Assembly: GCA_013288895.1 (NCBI GenBank)
Contig: JABDAY010000001.1
Location: 1-59,343, forward strand
Reading direction: 5' to 3'
From: Chlamydiota bacterium
GTDB lineage: Bacteria > Chlamydiota > Chlamydiia > Chlamydiales > Rhabdochlamydiaceae
DNA length: 59,343 nucleotides
Part shown: positions 25,263 through 34,904 of the stretch, piece after piece
Position numbering within the stretch: position 1 is the first letter of the stretch
How the letters are laid out: each line of letters starts with the position of its first letter
Notes under the pieces: generated by a model
The model's database searches: none
What the model was told of the DNA's origin: nothing
The model's input: only the letters and a program-made list of their open reading frames with translations
Program-made: the position numbers and the translations under genes

Positions 25263-26393
25263 ATGGTATTTATGGCTATAAACTGGGTTAAGCAATCGTG
25301 TAAGGATGTTGCGCAAGGCACACTTGAGCTTAGTGCGGGCATTGCTTGTAAAATAGCAGGGGCAACATGTTGTGGCTCTCCTGGCATGGCTGAAGAAGGC
25401 TCTAGACTCATTCAAAAGAGTTTTGAGCTTATAAGAAACGCCCATCTTTCACCAGCACAGAGACACCATTTGCACCGTACATGCCCTCAGGCAGATTGCA
25501 CCATTAATTCTGACATATTTGAGCGTCTTTTTTGGAATGGAACTCCCCCTTCAAAATGCAAATACAAACATATCTCTAGGAAGGTTCCTAAGATCCCCAT
25601 GGCAGACTTTATTCATGAGCGTTTTAAAATTATTTATCAAAGTCCCGGTATTCCCCTAAAAGATATAAATACTTTTGTTTTAGCAGAAGCGCATATGGAT
25701 CCTCAACACCAAGGCGATATAGCTGAATTTATTGAAGAATACGGAGAAACTAATGCTGTTCTTTTATTAGAGGGTGTTAAATCGTTGGAGCTAGCCGATC
25801 GAAAAGATTCCCTACAAGCACATATGCCTACAGAATTTTCTATCGAAACGCGCGGCTGGGATAGTGGTTCAATATCAGACTTGATTAGGAAAATGTGTCC
25901 TCAATTAAGCGAACCTCAGATAGAGGAAACCTTAATAATGGAGAGAAAGATTGTTGAGATGGCGCGCAAAAATATGCGCATGGCCCTGGATTTTAAAAAC
26001 AATCTCGATCATTTTACTGAAGAGCAGGAAAAAGAGTTAGCTTCCAAGTTACAAGAAGAGGGTGATAGAGATAAAATAAGGTTACAAGAACTGATACAGA
26101 GGCTTCCACCAGAGGTTGTTGGTATTCTAAATGGTCTAGATACTCAGGTTCTTCTAGACACCCTAGATGAGCGCGCAGAAGCTGAAGTTGCCACCTTTAG
26201 ACATTTAGATGCTATTGGATGCAAACAAAAAATGGCCATTTCTGGGCTTCTACACGCCCTTTCCTTAAAAGGCACAAAAAAACTTTATGAATATGCAAAA
26301 AACAACAAAGTTCTTATTTTGCTCCCCAAAAAAGCAGCTACACCTGACATGGAGGCTATCGTACAAAGTGCTCTTAACATGACACAACCATAA
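25263..26393 (+). CDS. unknown protein, weak ChaN/TIKI-like resemblance
   Basis: 376-aa protein in an A+T-rich neighbourhood with no clear Shine-Dalgarno; ATG 25263 or 25272. An N-terminal Ala/Gly/Cys-rich segment (AGIACKIAGATCCGSPGMA) could be membrane-active. The middle shows VLAEAHMDPQHQGDIAEF, then VLLLEGVKS and, near the end, MAISGLLHALSLKGTKKL. These fall at the positions of the GE(x)H, LEG and GxxH motifs of the EreA/ChaN/TIKI fold, whose members include heme-binding proteins and metallopeptidases. The resemblance is only motif-level. A charged coiled-coil-like insert spans about 220-290. Function unknown. Confidence 0.45.
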   Translation: MVFMAINWVKQSCKDVAQGTLELSAGIACKIAGATCCGSPGMAEEGSRLIQKSFELIRNAHLSPAQRHHLHRTCPQADCTINSDIFERLFWNGTPPSKCKYKHISRKVPKIPMADFIHERFKIIYQSPGIPLKDINTFVLAEAHMDPQHQGDIAEFIEEYGETNAVLLLEGVKSLELADRKDSLQAHMPTEFSIETRGWDSGSISDLIRKMCPQLSEPQIEETLIMERKIVEMARKNMRMALDFKNNLDHFTEEQEKELASKLQEEGDRDKIRLQELIQRLPPEVVGILNGLDTQVLLDTLDERAEAEVATFRHLDAIGCKQKMAISGLLHALSLKGTKKLYEYAKNNKVLILLPKKAATPDMEAIVQSALNMTQP

Positions 26394-26466
26394 CCAGACT
26401 AAGTGCCCGGTCGTCCTCTTCTTCTTTTCTTTCTTTTTTATTGCTAGTTCATTATGGTTGTTTATC

Positions 26467-29347
26467 ATGGAAAACTTTGTTGTTACGAATCAGACGCGTA
26501 TTGATGAGCTCAAGTGCGATCTTGTGGAGTTGGAGCATGTGAAGACGGGGGCGAAGGTCATTCATATTGCGAATGATGATCCGGAAAATCTGTTTTGCCT
26601 TTCGTTTCAGACTCTGCCCACTACTTCCAATGGGGCTCCCCATGTTCTCGAACATACGGTGCTCTGCGGCTCAAAAAAGTTTCCTGTCAAGGATCCTTTC
26701 TTTGCAATGGGAAGGAGGAGTTTAAATACTTTTCTAAATGCTCTGACTGGATCTGATTTTACCTGCTACCCTGCTGCCACACAGGTCGAGAAAGATTTTT
26801 ATAATCTTTTAGAGGTCTATATCGATGCGGTGTTCCATCCTGAACTTAAAAAAATGAGTTTTTTACAAGAAGGGCACAGGTTAGAATTTGCCGAAGCAGA
26901 TAATCCCAAAAGTCCCCTTCTTTTTAAAGGGATTGTCTTTAATGAAATGAAAGGGACGCTTGCTGGCGCTGAATCAAGACTTTGGCATGCCATGATGAAG
27001 GAACTCTGTGTAGGCCTTCCCTATGAGTTTAACTCTGGCGGAGAGCCTAAGGAGATCCCCGATTTAACTTATGAAGAGCTTAAAAAATTTCATCACACCC
27101 ATTACCAACCCAGCAGATGTTTGTTTTTCTTCTACGGCAACCTTCCCCTAAAAAAACACTTGGAATTTATCGAAGAAAAAATTCTTAGGGGAGCTGAAAA
27201 ACTCCCCCCCCCTTCCCTCTATTGCAAAACAAAAAAGAAATATCAAGCCTGTCTTAAAAGAGATCCGCTTTCCCGTAACTGAAACAGAAGAACTATCTGA
27301 TAGAACCATGGTTGCTTTTGGGTGGCTTACAACTTCTTTAACCGATCAGGAAGCAGTTTTAGCTTTAAGCGTGCTGGATTCAGTGCTCATGGATACAGAC
27401 GCGTCATTGCTAAAATTGCCCATGCTCGAATCTAAGCTCTGTATCCATGCTGATGCTTATATGGATCTAGAAATGAGCGAAATACCCTATATCATTGTCT
27501 GCAAAGGGTGTGATAAAAAAAATGCTGAGAAATTAGAAAAGACGTTAAGAGATGCTTTAAAAGACGTTATTAAAAAAGGGATTCCCCACCATCTTATTGA
27601 GTCGGCGCTCCATCAGCTTGAGCTATCTCGCACAGAAATTTCAGGAGACCACGCCCCCTTTGGGCTCACTCTATTTATGAAATCTGCTCTTGCGAAACAA
27701 CACGGATGCAAGCCTGAGGATGCACTTAAGATCCATTCCCTTTTTGAAGAGATCAATAAAAAAATAAAAGATCCCGCCTATTTACCAGGATTTATCCAAA
27801 AGTTTTTTCTCGATAATTCCCATTTTGTCCGACTCATTATTACCCCCGATCCACAACTTGGAGCAGAAGAGAAAAAAGAAGAGGAAAACCACTTAGAAAG
27901 GATCAAGGCTTCTTTGTCTGAAAAAGAGATTTTTGAGATTTTGAAACAGACAAAAGAGTTGGAAAGATATCAGAAGGAAACGGAAAAACAGAGTACCGAT
28001 TGCCTTCCAAAGGTGGATTTAACAGATGTCCCCGTTTTAGTGCGCACCTTTCCTTTAAAACAAAAAGATTTTGTCTTTCACCACGAGTGTTTTACAAACC
28101 ATGTCTTATATGCCGACCTTATTTTCGATATGCCAGAGCTCTCTAAGGAGGAGCTCTCTTATCTTCAATTGTTTAATATAGTTGCTTCTGAAGTGGGCTG
28201 CGGCAAAAGAAAATACGGTGAAAACCTCGAATATATTCATGCCTATACAGGAGGGATCGGGATTGCCAGTTCTCTCCACATCCAAGCAGACGACCCTACA
28301 AAAATGAAACCTTGCATCAGCATCCGAGGAAAAGCGCTTGACCGGAATGCAGAAAAACTCTTTTCTCTTATAAAAGAGACTGCCACCTCTTGCCGCTTTG
28401 ATGAGAAAAAAAGGGTGCAAGAGTTAATTTCTCAATTAAATAACGCGCTGCAAACACGCCTGACCAAAAATGCCTTGCGCTACGCGATCCAACTCTCTTT
28501 AAGCGGTTTTAGCACGGGTTCCTATATCAGCAACTTATGGCATGGGATCGAATTTTACAATTTTATCGAAGAATTAAATAAAGACCTCTCTAAAAAGATG
28601 CCAGATATCTTAAGCAAGCTTACGGCTCTTAAGGAAAAAGTCCTTTGTTTAGAGAGCCCCCATCTTGTTTTATGCGCAGATAAGGAAATTTATCATGAAC
28701 TCCAAAGCAAAAACTATTACGATATCTTGGAACTTCCGGCAAAAAAATCTACCCCTTGGAAAGGTGACCTCTCTTTGCCCGAAATGACAAAAGAATCAAA
28801 AATCATCGCTTCTCCAGTGGCTTATAACTGCGAGGCTTTTAAAGCCCCCTGCTATATCCACCCCCATAGTCCCGCCCTTTTAATTGCTACCCATCTTTTA
28901 GAAAATAAACTTCTTCATCGCGCTATCCGTGAACAGGGAGGGGCATATGGAGCCGGAGCCAATTACAACATGACGATCGGGGCTTTTTATCTCCATTCCT
29001 ACCGCGACCCTCATATTACAAAAACCTTTAGTACCTTTCATGAGGCAATCCAGTTTATTGCTAAAGGGAACTTTGACGGAAAAGACATTGAAGAGTCAAA
29101 ACTTGAAGTGATTCAACAATTGGATCAACCCGTTCCCCCAGGTGCTAGAGCCATCACTGGCTACGCCCAGTGGCGTGAGGGAAAAACAAAAGAGATCCGC
29201 CAAAATTATCGAGACCGCCTTCTCGCGGTTACCGTGAAAGATGTGACCTCTGCAGTAGAAAAAGAATTACTTCCCAAAATCGAGAATGGAACCATGGTAA
29301 CTTTTGCTGGCAAGGCCCTTATTGACAAAGAGAACATAACCTGGTAA
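26467..29347 (+). pseudogene. M16C (PreP-like) zinc metallopeptidase with a poly-C frameshift
   Basis: Presequence-protease-like peptidase of about 959 aa if read through one frameshift. The 5' part reads from ATG 26467 and contains the inverted zinc motif HVLEH at residues 59-63 and the distal ligand Glu160 in VFNEMKG, the spacing used by PreP. Just after a run of nine C at 27204-27212 this frame ends at 27282. The remaining 670 codons continue in the next frame as SIAKQKRNIKPVLKEIRFP and run to 29347. Eight C would restore one frame. Both parts are otherwise well preserved, so this is a recent change, a slippage switch or a sequence error. htrA follows 26 bases later. Confidence 0.85.
27204..27212 (+). 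repeat. nine-C homopolymer causing the frameshift
   Basis: A run of nine C between AAACT and TTCCCTC. Loss of one C joins the two halves of the M16C gene. Tracts of this length are prone to slipped-strand change. Confidence 0.9.
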
Positions 29348-29372
29348 AATGCGGGGCAAAAAAGAGGTACTT

Positions 29373-30782
29373 ATGTTTCGTTTTCTGATTGCTACTACAA
29401 TGATCTTAAGCTCAGCGCTCATCGCCGATACAAAGGAGTGTGTTTGCTCACCCCAACAAACATCGAAGGCTTTTACTGCTGTTGCAAAGAAGACCATCCC
29501 TGCCGTTGTCTTTATTAAAGTAGAAGGGGCCGTTGAAGATGGAGAGAGCCCTTTTGGCGGTGGATTTCAAAACCCCTTTGATTTTAACGGTAATGATTTA
29601 TTTCAACGCTTCTTCGGCATGCCTCAGCAAGGGAAAGCACCTAAACAACCTCAGCTAAGCCAAGGCTCAGGATTCTTCGTTACTGCAGACGGCTATATCA
29701 TGACCAATGCCCACGTCGTAAAAAATGCAGACAAAATGACTGTTGTACTCAATGATGGCAAAGAGCTTACCGCCACTCTCATAGGCGCAGATGAGCAAAC
29801 AGATATCGCCATCATCAAAGTGGACGGGAAAGATTTTCCTTTCCTTGATTTTGGCGATTCAGATGCCTTAGATGTGGGTGAATGGGTGGTCGCTATCGGC
29901 AGCCCCTTCCAACTCGAAGCCTCCCTTACAGTGGGTGTTGTTAGCGCGAAAGGGAGACAAAACCTCCGCATCACAGACTTAGAAGATTTTATCCAAACAG
30001 ATGCAGCCATTAATCCTGGAAACTCAGGAGGCCCACTTGAAAACCTCGATGGAGAGGTTGTCGGGATCAACACCGCCATCGTCTCTCGCACAGGCGGCTA
30101 CATGGGAATTGGATTTGCGGTCCCGAGCAATATGGCCAAAGGGGTGATGACCCAACTAGTAGACAAAGGAACCGTGACACGGGGCTTTTTAGGAGTGTCT
30201 CTTCAACCCGTTGATAAAGATATTGCAGAAGCCTTTAACTTGAAAAAGCAAGAAGGTGTTCTCGTCTCAGAAGTGATTAAAGATTCTCCTGCCGATAAAG
30301 CGGGGATCAAACAAGGAGACGTGATCGTAGAATGCAATGGCTCCCCCATTAAATCTCTCGGCAGCTTTAGAAATGAGGTCTCCCTCATAGTTCCAGGCAA
30401 AAAAGTCACCCTTAAAGTCAGCCGCAATGGGCAAATCGTCACCATTCCTGTCACTTTAGGAACCGCTTCTGAAAACACCGCTGATGGTGGAGTCTCTCAA
30501 AAAGTAGGCCTTGAAGTAGAAAACCTCACCCCTGAGCTCGCAAGACAGCTGGGAATAAGCAAAACAGAAGAAGGTGTTGTGATCACAAAAATCAAACCAG
30601 GTACGCCCGCGGCAATGTCGGGTATGCACCCAGGTTTCCTCATCGTTCAAATTAACCACAAAAAAATTACAAACATCGAGGACTTTAACGACGCCATGAA
30701 AAACCTAGGCAAAGACAAGCGAGTGATCTTCCTCATCCGCCAAGGCACCTACATGAAATTCTACACCATCAAACTTGGATAG
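29373..30782 (+). CDS. htrA: HtrA/DegP-type serine protease-chaperone
   Basis: Periplasmic quality-control protease, 469 aa. Signal peptide MFRFLIATTMILSSALIA, trypsin-like domain with the catalytic triad His114 (TNAHVV), Asp144 (TDIAII) and Ser218 (GNSGGPL), then two PDZ domains around 280-360 and 385-465 (second ends VIFLIRQGTYMKFYT). Start at ATG 29373 (AAAGAGGTACTT upstream). The long loop with Phe/Gly/Asn near 60-80 is typical of LA loops. It follows the M16C peptidase; in chlamydiae HtrA can be exported, but nothing here shows that. Confidence 0.95.
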   Translation: MFRFLIATTMILSSALIADTKECVCSPQQTSKAFTAVAKKTIPAVVFIKVEGAVEDGESPFGGGFQNPFDFNGNDLFQRFFGMPQQGKAPKQPQLSQGSGFFVTADGYIMTNAHVVKNADKMTVVLNDGKELTATLIGADEQTDIAIIKVDGKDFPFLDFGDSDALDVGEWVVAIGSPFQLEASLTVGVVSAKGRQNLRITDLEDFIQTDAAINPGNSGGPLENLDGEVVGINTAIVSRTGGYMGIGFAVPSNMAKGVMTQLVDKGTVTRGFLGVSLQPVDKDIAEAFNLKKQEGVLVSEVIKDSPADKAGIKQGDVIVECNGSPIKSLGSFRNEVSLIVPGKKVTLKVSRNGQIVTIPVTLGTASENTADGGVSQKVGLEVENLTPELARQLGISKTEEGVVITKIKPGTPAAMSGMHPGFLIVQINHKKITNIEDFNDAMKNLGKDKRVIFLIRQGTYMKFYTIKLG

Positions 30783-30794
30783 AAAGAGCAGATA

Positions 30795-31045
30795 ATCTTA
30801 ACCGCGAAGCGGTAATTTTGCCGCGAATGCGGCTACAGTTGCTAGCCGTGGGTGACCGAAGGGAACCCACGGAAAACGTCCACCCCACATCAGAGCCGCT
30901 AACAGCGGCGACACTCTTTTTGTCTCTGTCGCCGCTGTTAGCGGCTCTGGTGGGGGCGGGCATTTCCTCCGGGGGTTCCTTCGGTCACCCCCGGCTAGCA
31001 ACTGCCATCGCTTTCGCGATTTGATTACCGCTTCGCGGTTAAGAT
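30795..31045. repeat. 251-bp nested palindrome at the htrA 3' end
   Basis: Outer arms ATCTTAACCGCGAAGCGGTA / TACCGCTTCGCGGTTAAGAT are exact. Further in are paired but diverged segments, and the centre is a long perfect arm pair around AGAGCCGCTAACAGCGGCGA. Several arm pieces are themselves small hairpins (ACCGC-GAA-GCGGT, GCCGC-GAAT-GCGGC, CCGTGGG...CCCACGG). The region is far more GC-rich than its surroundings and encodes no plausible protein. Bases 31046-31143 between this and the next palindrome show nothing recognisable except a GCAAAAC direct repeat. Confidence 0.9.
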
Positions 31046-31143
31046 AGGCTTTTGCAAATTATACTTTAGAAGCACTGTCATTCAAGTCGTAAGAACTTAA
31101 GTACTTTTTAACGCAAAACGCAAAACGTTCACGGGTAAAGAGA

Positions 31144-31228
31144 AGATCGGTTACGGTTACGCATACGGTTACGGAAGAAGGGCATTGCTTTGAGTCCCCG
31201 TAACCGTAACCGTATGCGTAACCGATCT
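31144..31228. repeat. hexamer-unit palindrome, variant copy F
   Basis: Arms built like copies A-E but with TT in place of GC: AGATCGG then TTACGG, TTACGC, ATACGG, TTACGG units. The right arm has the same units with the TTACGC-ATACGG pair shifted by one hexamer, so pairing is imperfect in the middle. Lies between convergent htrA and YHS genes. Confidence 0.88.
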
Positions 31229-31285
31229 TAAAGATTCTAAACTATATATCTAGATATCAACGCAAAGACGCATTCACCCTTAAGC

Positions 31286-31540
31286 TTATTGGTTGGTGTA
31301 TTTTTCTGGGTTCTCAGAAAGGCGTTTGGCACATCCTTCGCTACATAAATTGTAGCGCTTACCCTCATGGGTATAAGAATGCTGCCCATCTACTGGTTTG
31401 CCTGAAACTGGACATGATTGATTTTTCATTTCAATAACACCCCCACCAGATTTTCTCATTATCAACACAACTGCCAAAGCCAGCAAAATAATTACAACAA
31501 CCGCAATAACAACTTTACCACCCATTGATTTCTTCTTCAT
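31286..31540 (-). CDS. membrane-anchored YHS-domain protein
   Basis: 84-aa protein: a lysine start MKKKSMGG, one membrane segment (VVIAVVVIILLALAVVLIM) and a C-terminal YHS/TRASH-like domain with CPVSGKPV, YTHEGKRYNLCSEGC and NPEKY. The three Cys and the aromatic strand match the metal-binding YHS pattern found in copper- and heavy-metal-handling proteins. The domain would face the periplasm or cytosol depending on topology. Preceded by AGGAGAAAG. It likely binds or senses a metal; partner unknown. Confidence 0.75.
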   Translation of the reverse strand: MKKKSMGGKVVIAVVVIILLALAVVLIMRKSGGGVIEMKNQSCPVSGKPVDGQHSYTHEGKRYNLCSEGCAKRLSENPEKYTNQ

Positions 31541-31632
31541 AACTTTCTCCTATACGTTAAATTTGGTCTTATTTCCTAACTTTACCAATCTCAAATATAA
31601 AATCCAGTTTTTTTTTGAACGAGAGCGGGAAC

Positions 31633-32310
31633 TTAGCTACACTCTTCTCTTAAACAAAAGGGGAGCAAGGATAAGCTTATCCGGTTTTCCAATTCTGTCA
31701 GCTGACTTCTTAACCGAGTAATTGCAGCTTTTCTTGCAGCCACTATGCCTACGACTTTGTCAACGGTATAAGAAACAGTCTCCCCATGACCAGAATTTGA
31801 CTCTTTATAGGCGAATAGGTCAAATATGTCCTTTGCAGTATGGAGACCAAATTGACCGGGTAAGGTATGAGCCACAAGCATGATACAACTTTTTCTTCTT
31901 TGTGCTTCGAGCACTTTTTCCATTTTCTGAACCACCCTCGCTGCTTGTCCAGTAGCTTTAGAATGCCGGACCTGAAAGACGCGGAGAGCTGGCCACTGAA
32001 ATGCCGGGATGGGAGCATTAGCTTCTGAAGAGCTACTAGAGCTTTCGCCACTAAGTGCCGTTATCCGGTTATTTAAAGCATTTCGTTCAGCAGCTAGTCC
32101 ATCTAGCAATTTTTTTATATCCGTAGCCGTATAACAAAGATGCAGGCTATCATGCCCAATGGGCATCTGAAAGGCGTATTTTTCGAATACTTTCCAAGCG
32201 TTAAAGAAAATCCTCCTACGTCCTTGGTATGAGGATTGGGTCGTTACAGAATCAGCTTTTCTCTGTGAATCCACCGCATCACTGATTTGTTGTTCTAATC
32301 GTTTAATCAT
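31633..32310 (-). CDS. unknown coiled-coil protein
   Basis: 225-aa protein from ATG 32310 with no obvious Shine-Dalgarno. Predicted helices at both ends (MIKRLEQQISDAVDSQRKA and RLRSQLTELENRISLSL), with a Ser run (SGESSSSSSEANA) in the middle. No recognisable domain. Standing alone between A+T-rich spacers, it may be an accessory or secreted protein. Bases 32311-32578 upstream are strongly A+T-rich with no further gene visible. Confidence 0.55.
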   Translation of the reverse strand: MIKRLEQQISDAVDSQRKADSVTTQSSYQGRRRIFFNAWKVFEKYAFQMPIGHDSLHLCYTATDIKKLLDGLAAERNALNNRITALSGESSSSSSEANAPIPAFQWPALRVFQVRHSKATGQAARVVQKMEKVLEAQRRKSCIMLVAHTLPGQFGLHTAKDIFDLFAYKESNSGHGETVSYTVDKVVGIVAARKAAITRLRSQLTELENRISLSLLPFCLREECS

Positions 32311-32578
32311 CTAGGAAACTTTGACACTAATTCAAATACAGCTAAACTCATAATCCTCCAAAAGAATCGATCAACATTATAGTGAAAATTGAAATATACT
32401 CAAATAAAATTAAAATTTGAGTAATTTCCTATATATATATTTTAAATTGTTAATAAAATAAATAAAAATTAGTCATTCCTAAGATTATTTATTATAAACT
32501 TTTTCGTTTTATTTGCTTTTTATTTCTTATTTGTTATAATTGATCATACTTAGTAACAAATTAACAAATGAGGGATTT

Positions 32579-33517
32579 ATGACAACTTTAGATATGACAA
32601 CTTTAGACACGTATCAAAATGCAAGCAAGAATTCTGCTACCAAGGATTCTGCTACTTGGGTGCAACCACTCCTTGAAACTAGCAACACAGAAACTAGCAA
32701 CAAAACGCTATGGTCACGAGACCGTGTCATCACAGTGCTTGCGGTTGCCGCCATTGCGCTTGTGATTACAGGGGTCATCATGATGGCTGTAGGGGCTTCT
32801 AAAGGGGTTGTGGGTTCACATACTACTTTAGACCCCTCTCATGTTAAAGGTTGGACGCAAAGTCCTATTGGCTCATACACCAATAGTGGAGGGTGGGTGG
32901 CATATCCTAGGACACCAATAAGCGACATAACCTTTTCGACCAAATTTACCACAATCGGCGGGCTTTCTCCTTCAGGGATCGTTTGTGTTACCGGTGCTGC
33001 TATTACGACAGCTGGCATAGGAATCGGAGCTTTTGCCATAGGAAGGCGTAGTACCCAGAATGGCAAGCTCGCAAAGTTAAACTCAAATATTGAAGAAACA
33101 CCTAAGCTTTCAAATATAAAGACACTTAATCGAAAACGTTTAATTATGATAACAGCGGCTGTGGTAAGCGCTCTTCTCCTGATTGTAGCGGTTGCCTTGA
33201 TTGCCAAAGGCTCTTCTCCAGGAACTTCCTCTACCCAAATAGTCGATATTCAAAACCATTATTGGTATTCTGGATGGGGCTGGGCAATACCCACAGAATT
33301 TTATACCTACGCAGTGACCACTACCAATCTCCTTTCCTCTTCAGCACTCTGTGCAGCTGGGGCTACTCTTGGGGCTCTCTCTATAGGAATCGGAGGTTTA
33401 GCTGCGGGAATATATGCTGGGCTGCGTAAAAATAAAGCTGAACACGCTATGGCTGCTGCTAAACACAGCGAAATAGAACTTTGTAGTCTACCGTGTAAGT
33501 TTCCTGTGCCGCTTTAA
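32579..33517 (+). CDS. Inc-like protein with two bilobed hydrophobic domains
   Basis: 312-aa protein, start ATG 32579 after GAGGGATTT. It contains two similar halves, each with a pair of membrane segments separated by a Trp/Tyr/Ser-rich loop of about 45-60 residues. In the first, VITVLAVAAIALVITGVIMM and GIVCVTGAAITTAGIGIGAF; in the second, LIMITAAVVSALLLIVAVAL and LCAAGATLGALSIGIGGLAA. The N-terminus is a soluble Thr/Asn-rich 50 residues. Paired hydrophobic lobes are the hallmark of chlamydial inclusion membrane proteins. Here the lobes are further apart than in typical Inc proteins, so the assignment is tentative. Confidence 0.55.
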   Translation: MTTLDMTTLDTYQNASKNSATKDSATWVQPLLETSNTETSNKTLWSRDRVITVLAVAAIALVITGVIMMAVGASKGVVGSHTTLDPSHVKGWTQSPIGSYTNSGGWVAYPRTPISDITFSTKFTTIGGLSPSGIVCVTGAAITTAGIGIGAFAIGRRSTQNGKLAKLNSNIEETPKLSNIKTLNRKRLIMITAAVVSALLLIVAVALIAKGSSPGTSSTQIVDIQNHYWYSGWGWAIPTEFYTYAVTTTNLLSSSALCAAGATLGALSIGIGGLAAGIYAGLRKNKAEHAMAAAKHSEIELCSLPCKFPVPL

Positions 33518-33572
33518 TAAAAAGTTGTATTAATCTTGTTTTTTGGCTAAGCTGGCTCAAAAAGGATTTTAC

Positions 33573-34904
33573 ATGAAACTTATTCTTGGTTTATTATTTT
33601 TGTCTGTGGCGACTTTAAATGCCTCACCTTTTGCCTACGTCGTCAATAATACCGATAATACCGTAAGCATTATTGACACCGCCACGAACACGGTTGTCGT
33701 TTCGGCCTTAGCCGGATTGGGCACAACTCTTGATAGCATTGTTTCTTCCCCGAGCGGCACTATGATGTATGTGTTAAGCAAGACAAATAATACTGTAACT
33801 GCCATCAATACTTCATCGAATACTATAAGTGGATCTCCTATCCCCATAGGAGGTACACTACCCCAAGGTATGGTCATCACTCCGGACGGCTCGAAAATTT
33901 ATACTGTAAATCTTACATCTGAAAATGTGAGTGTCATTAACACAACAACTATGACAGTCGTAACACTTATCCCTGTAGGAACATTTCCTGCTGGCATTGG
34001 CATCACTCTTGATGGTTCGAAGGTCTATGCAGCAAATACGGGCGATCATAGCCTTACAGTGATCAGCACCGCAACTAATACGGCAATTGGTACTATTAAT
34101 ACTGGAAATACTCCTACTAATTTTGCTTTTACAAGTAACACAGGCTTCGTTACCAATCAAACTGATAATACCGTAACAGTATTTGATACGACTCTCGACA
34201 TGATGATTGGAACAATTACATTAGGAGGCTCCAATGTTTTGGATGTAAAAGTCACCCCAAATGGTCAATTTCTGTATGTGCTAAATCAAACAAGTCCTGG
34301 AGTAGTGAGCGTTTATAACACCACAAACCCATTCGCATCAGCCGCATCTCCTATCACCATAGGTAACGTTCCCACGGATCTAGCTATCACACTTGACGGC
34401 TCAAAAGTCTATATAGCAAATCAGTTTGATGGCACAGTTAGCATTATTAATACCGCAACAAACACGCAAGCAGCAGGATCTCCTATTTCACTTGCACCAA
34501 ATATAAACCCTACCAATCTTGCAATTACCCAAGACAGCCTAACAGTTTACGTGACTGATATGGGATCCAATGCAGTAAGTGCCATTCAGACTTCTTCAGA
34601 AACGGTCATAGCTACTCCAACTGTAGGTAACAGTCCGACGGTTATAACTATTCAAACTATACCTACTCCTACACCGACTCCTTCCCCAAGCGATGCTACG
34701 GCTATTGCTCAGCAACAACTCACTTCAAACCTTACCCAGCTAAGCAACCAGATCAATAACACCTTTAATTCTTTAAGCTCGGGTACCCCAGCAGCATCTA
34801 ATGGAGCTATTCCTTCATCCACAACGCCAAGCATTACAGGCCCCGGCAATTACTCAGGAATCCCCGTAATCAACATGGGTGTATTTAATGCCGGCTGTTA
34901 CTAA
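33573..34904 (+). CDS. secreted YVTN-repeat beta-propeller protein
   Basis: 443-aa protein, start ATG 33573 after AAAAAGGATTTTAC. Signal peptide MKLILGLLFLSVATLNA. Then about eight YVTN-type repeats of roughly 42 residues with motifs such as FAYVVNNTDNTVSIIDTATN, ITLDGSKVYAAN, FVTNQTDNTVTVFDT and VYIANQFDGTVSIINTATN, forming a beta-propeller. A Pro/Thr linker (TIPTPTPTPSP) leads to a Gln/Ser/Asn-rich C-terminal part ending VFNAGCY. The gene stop overlaps the convergent transporter gene by four bases. Likely extracytoplasmic, possibly surface. Confidence 0.82.
   Translation: MKLILGLLFLSVATLNASPFAYVVNNTDNTVSIIDTATNTVVVSALAGLGTTLDSIVSSPSGTMMYVLSKTNNTVTAINTSSNTISGSPIPIGGTLPQGMVITPDGSKIYTVNLTSENVSVINTTTMTVVTLIPVGTFPAGIGITLDGSKVYAANTGDHSLTVISTATNTAIGTINTGNTPTNFAFTSNTGFVTNQTDNTVTVFDTTLDMMIGTITLGGSNVLDVKVTPNGQFLYVLNQTSPGVVSVYNTTNPFASAASPITIGNVPTDLAITLDGSKVYIANQFDGTVSIINTATNTQAAGSPISLAPNINPTNLAITQDSLTVYVTDMGSNAVSAIQTSSETVIATPTVGNSPTVITIQTIPTPTPTPSPSDATAIAQQQLTSNLTQLSNQINNTFNSLSSGTPAASNGAIPSSTTPSITGPGNYSGIPVINMGVFNAGCY

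Noticed and set aside
30795..31045. Open frames within the 251-bp palindrome on both strands
   Set aside because: They mirror each other because of the inverted repeat and show no protein-like conservation.
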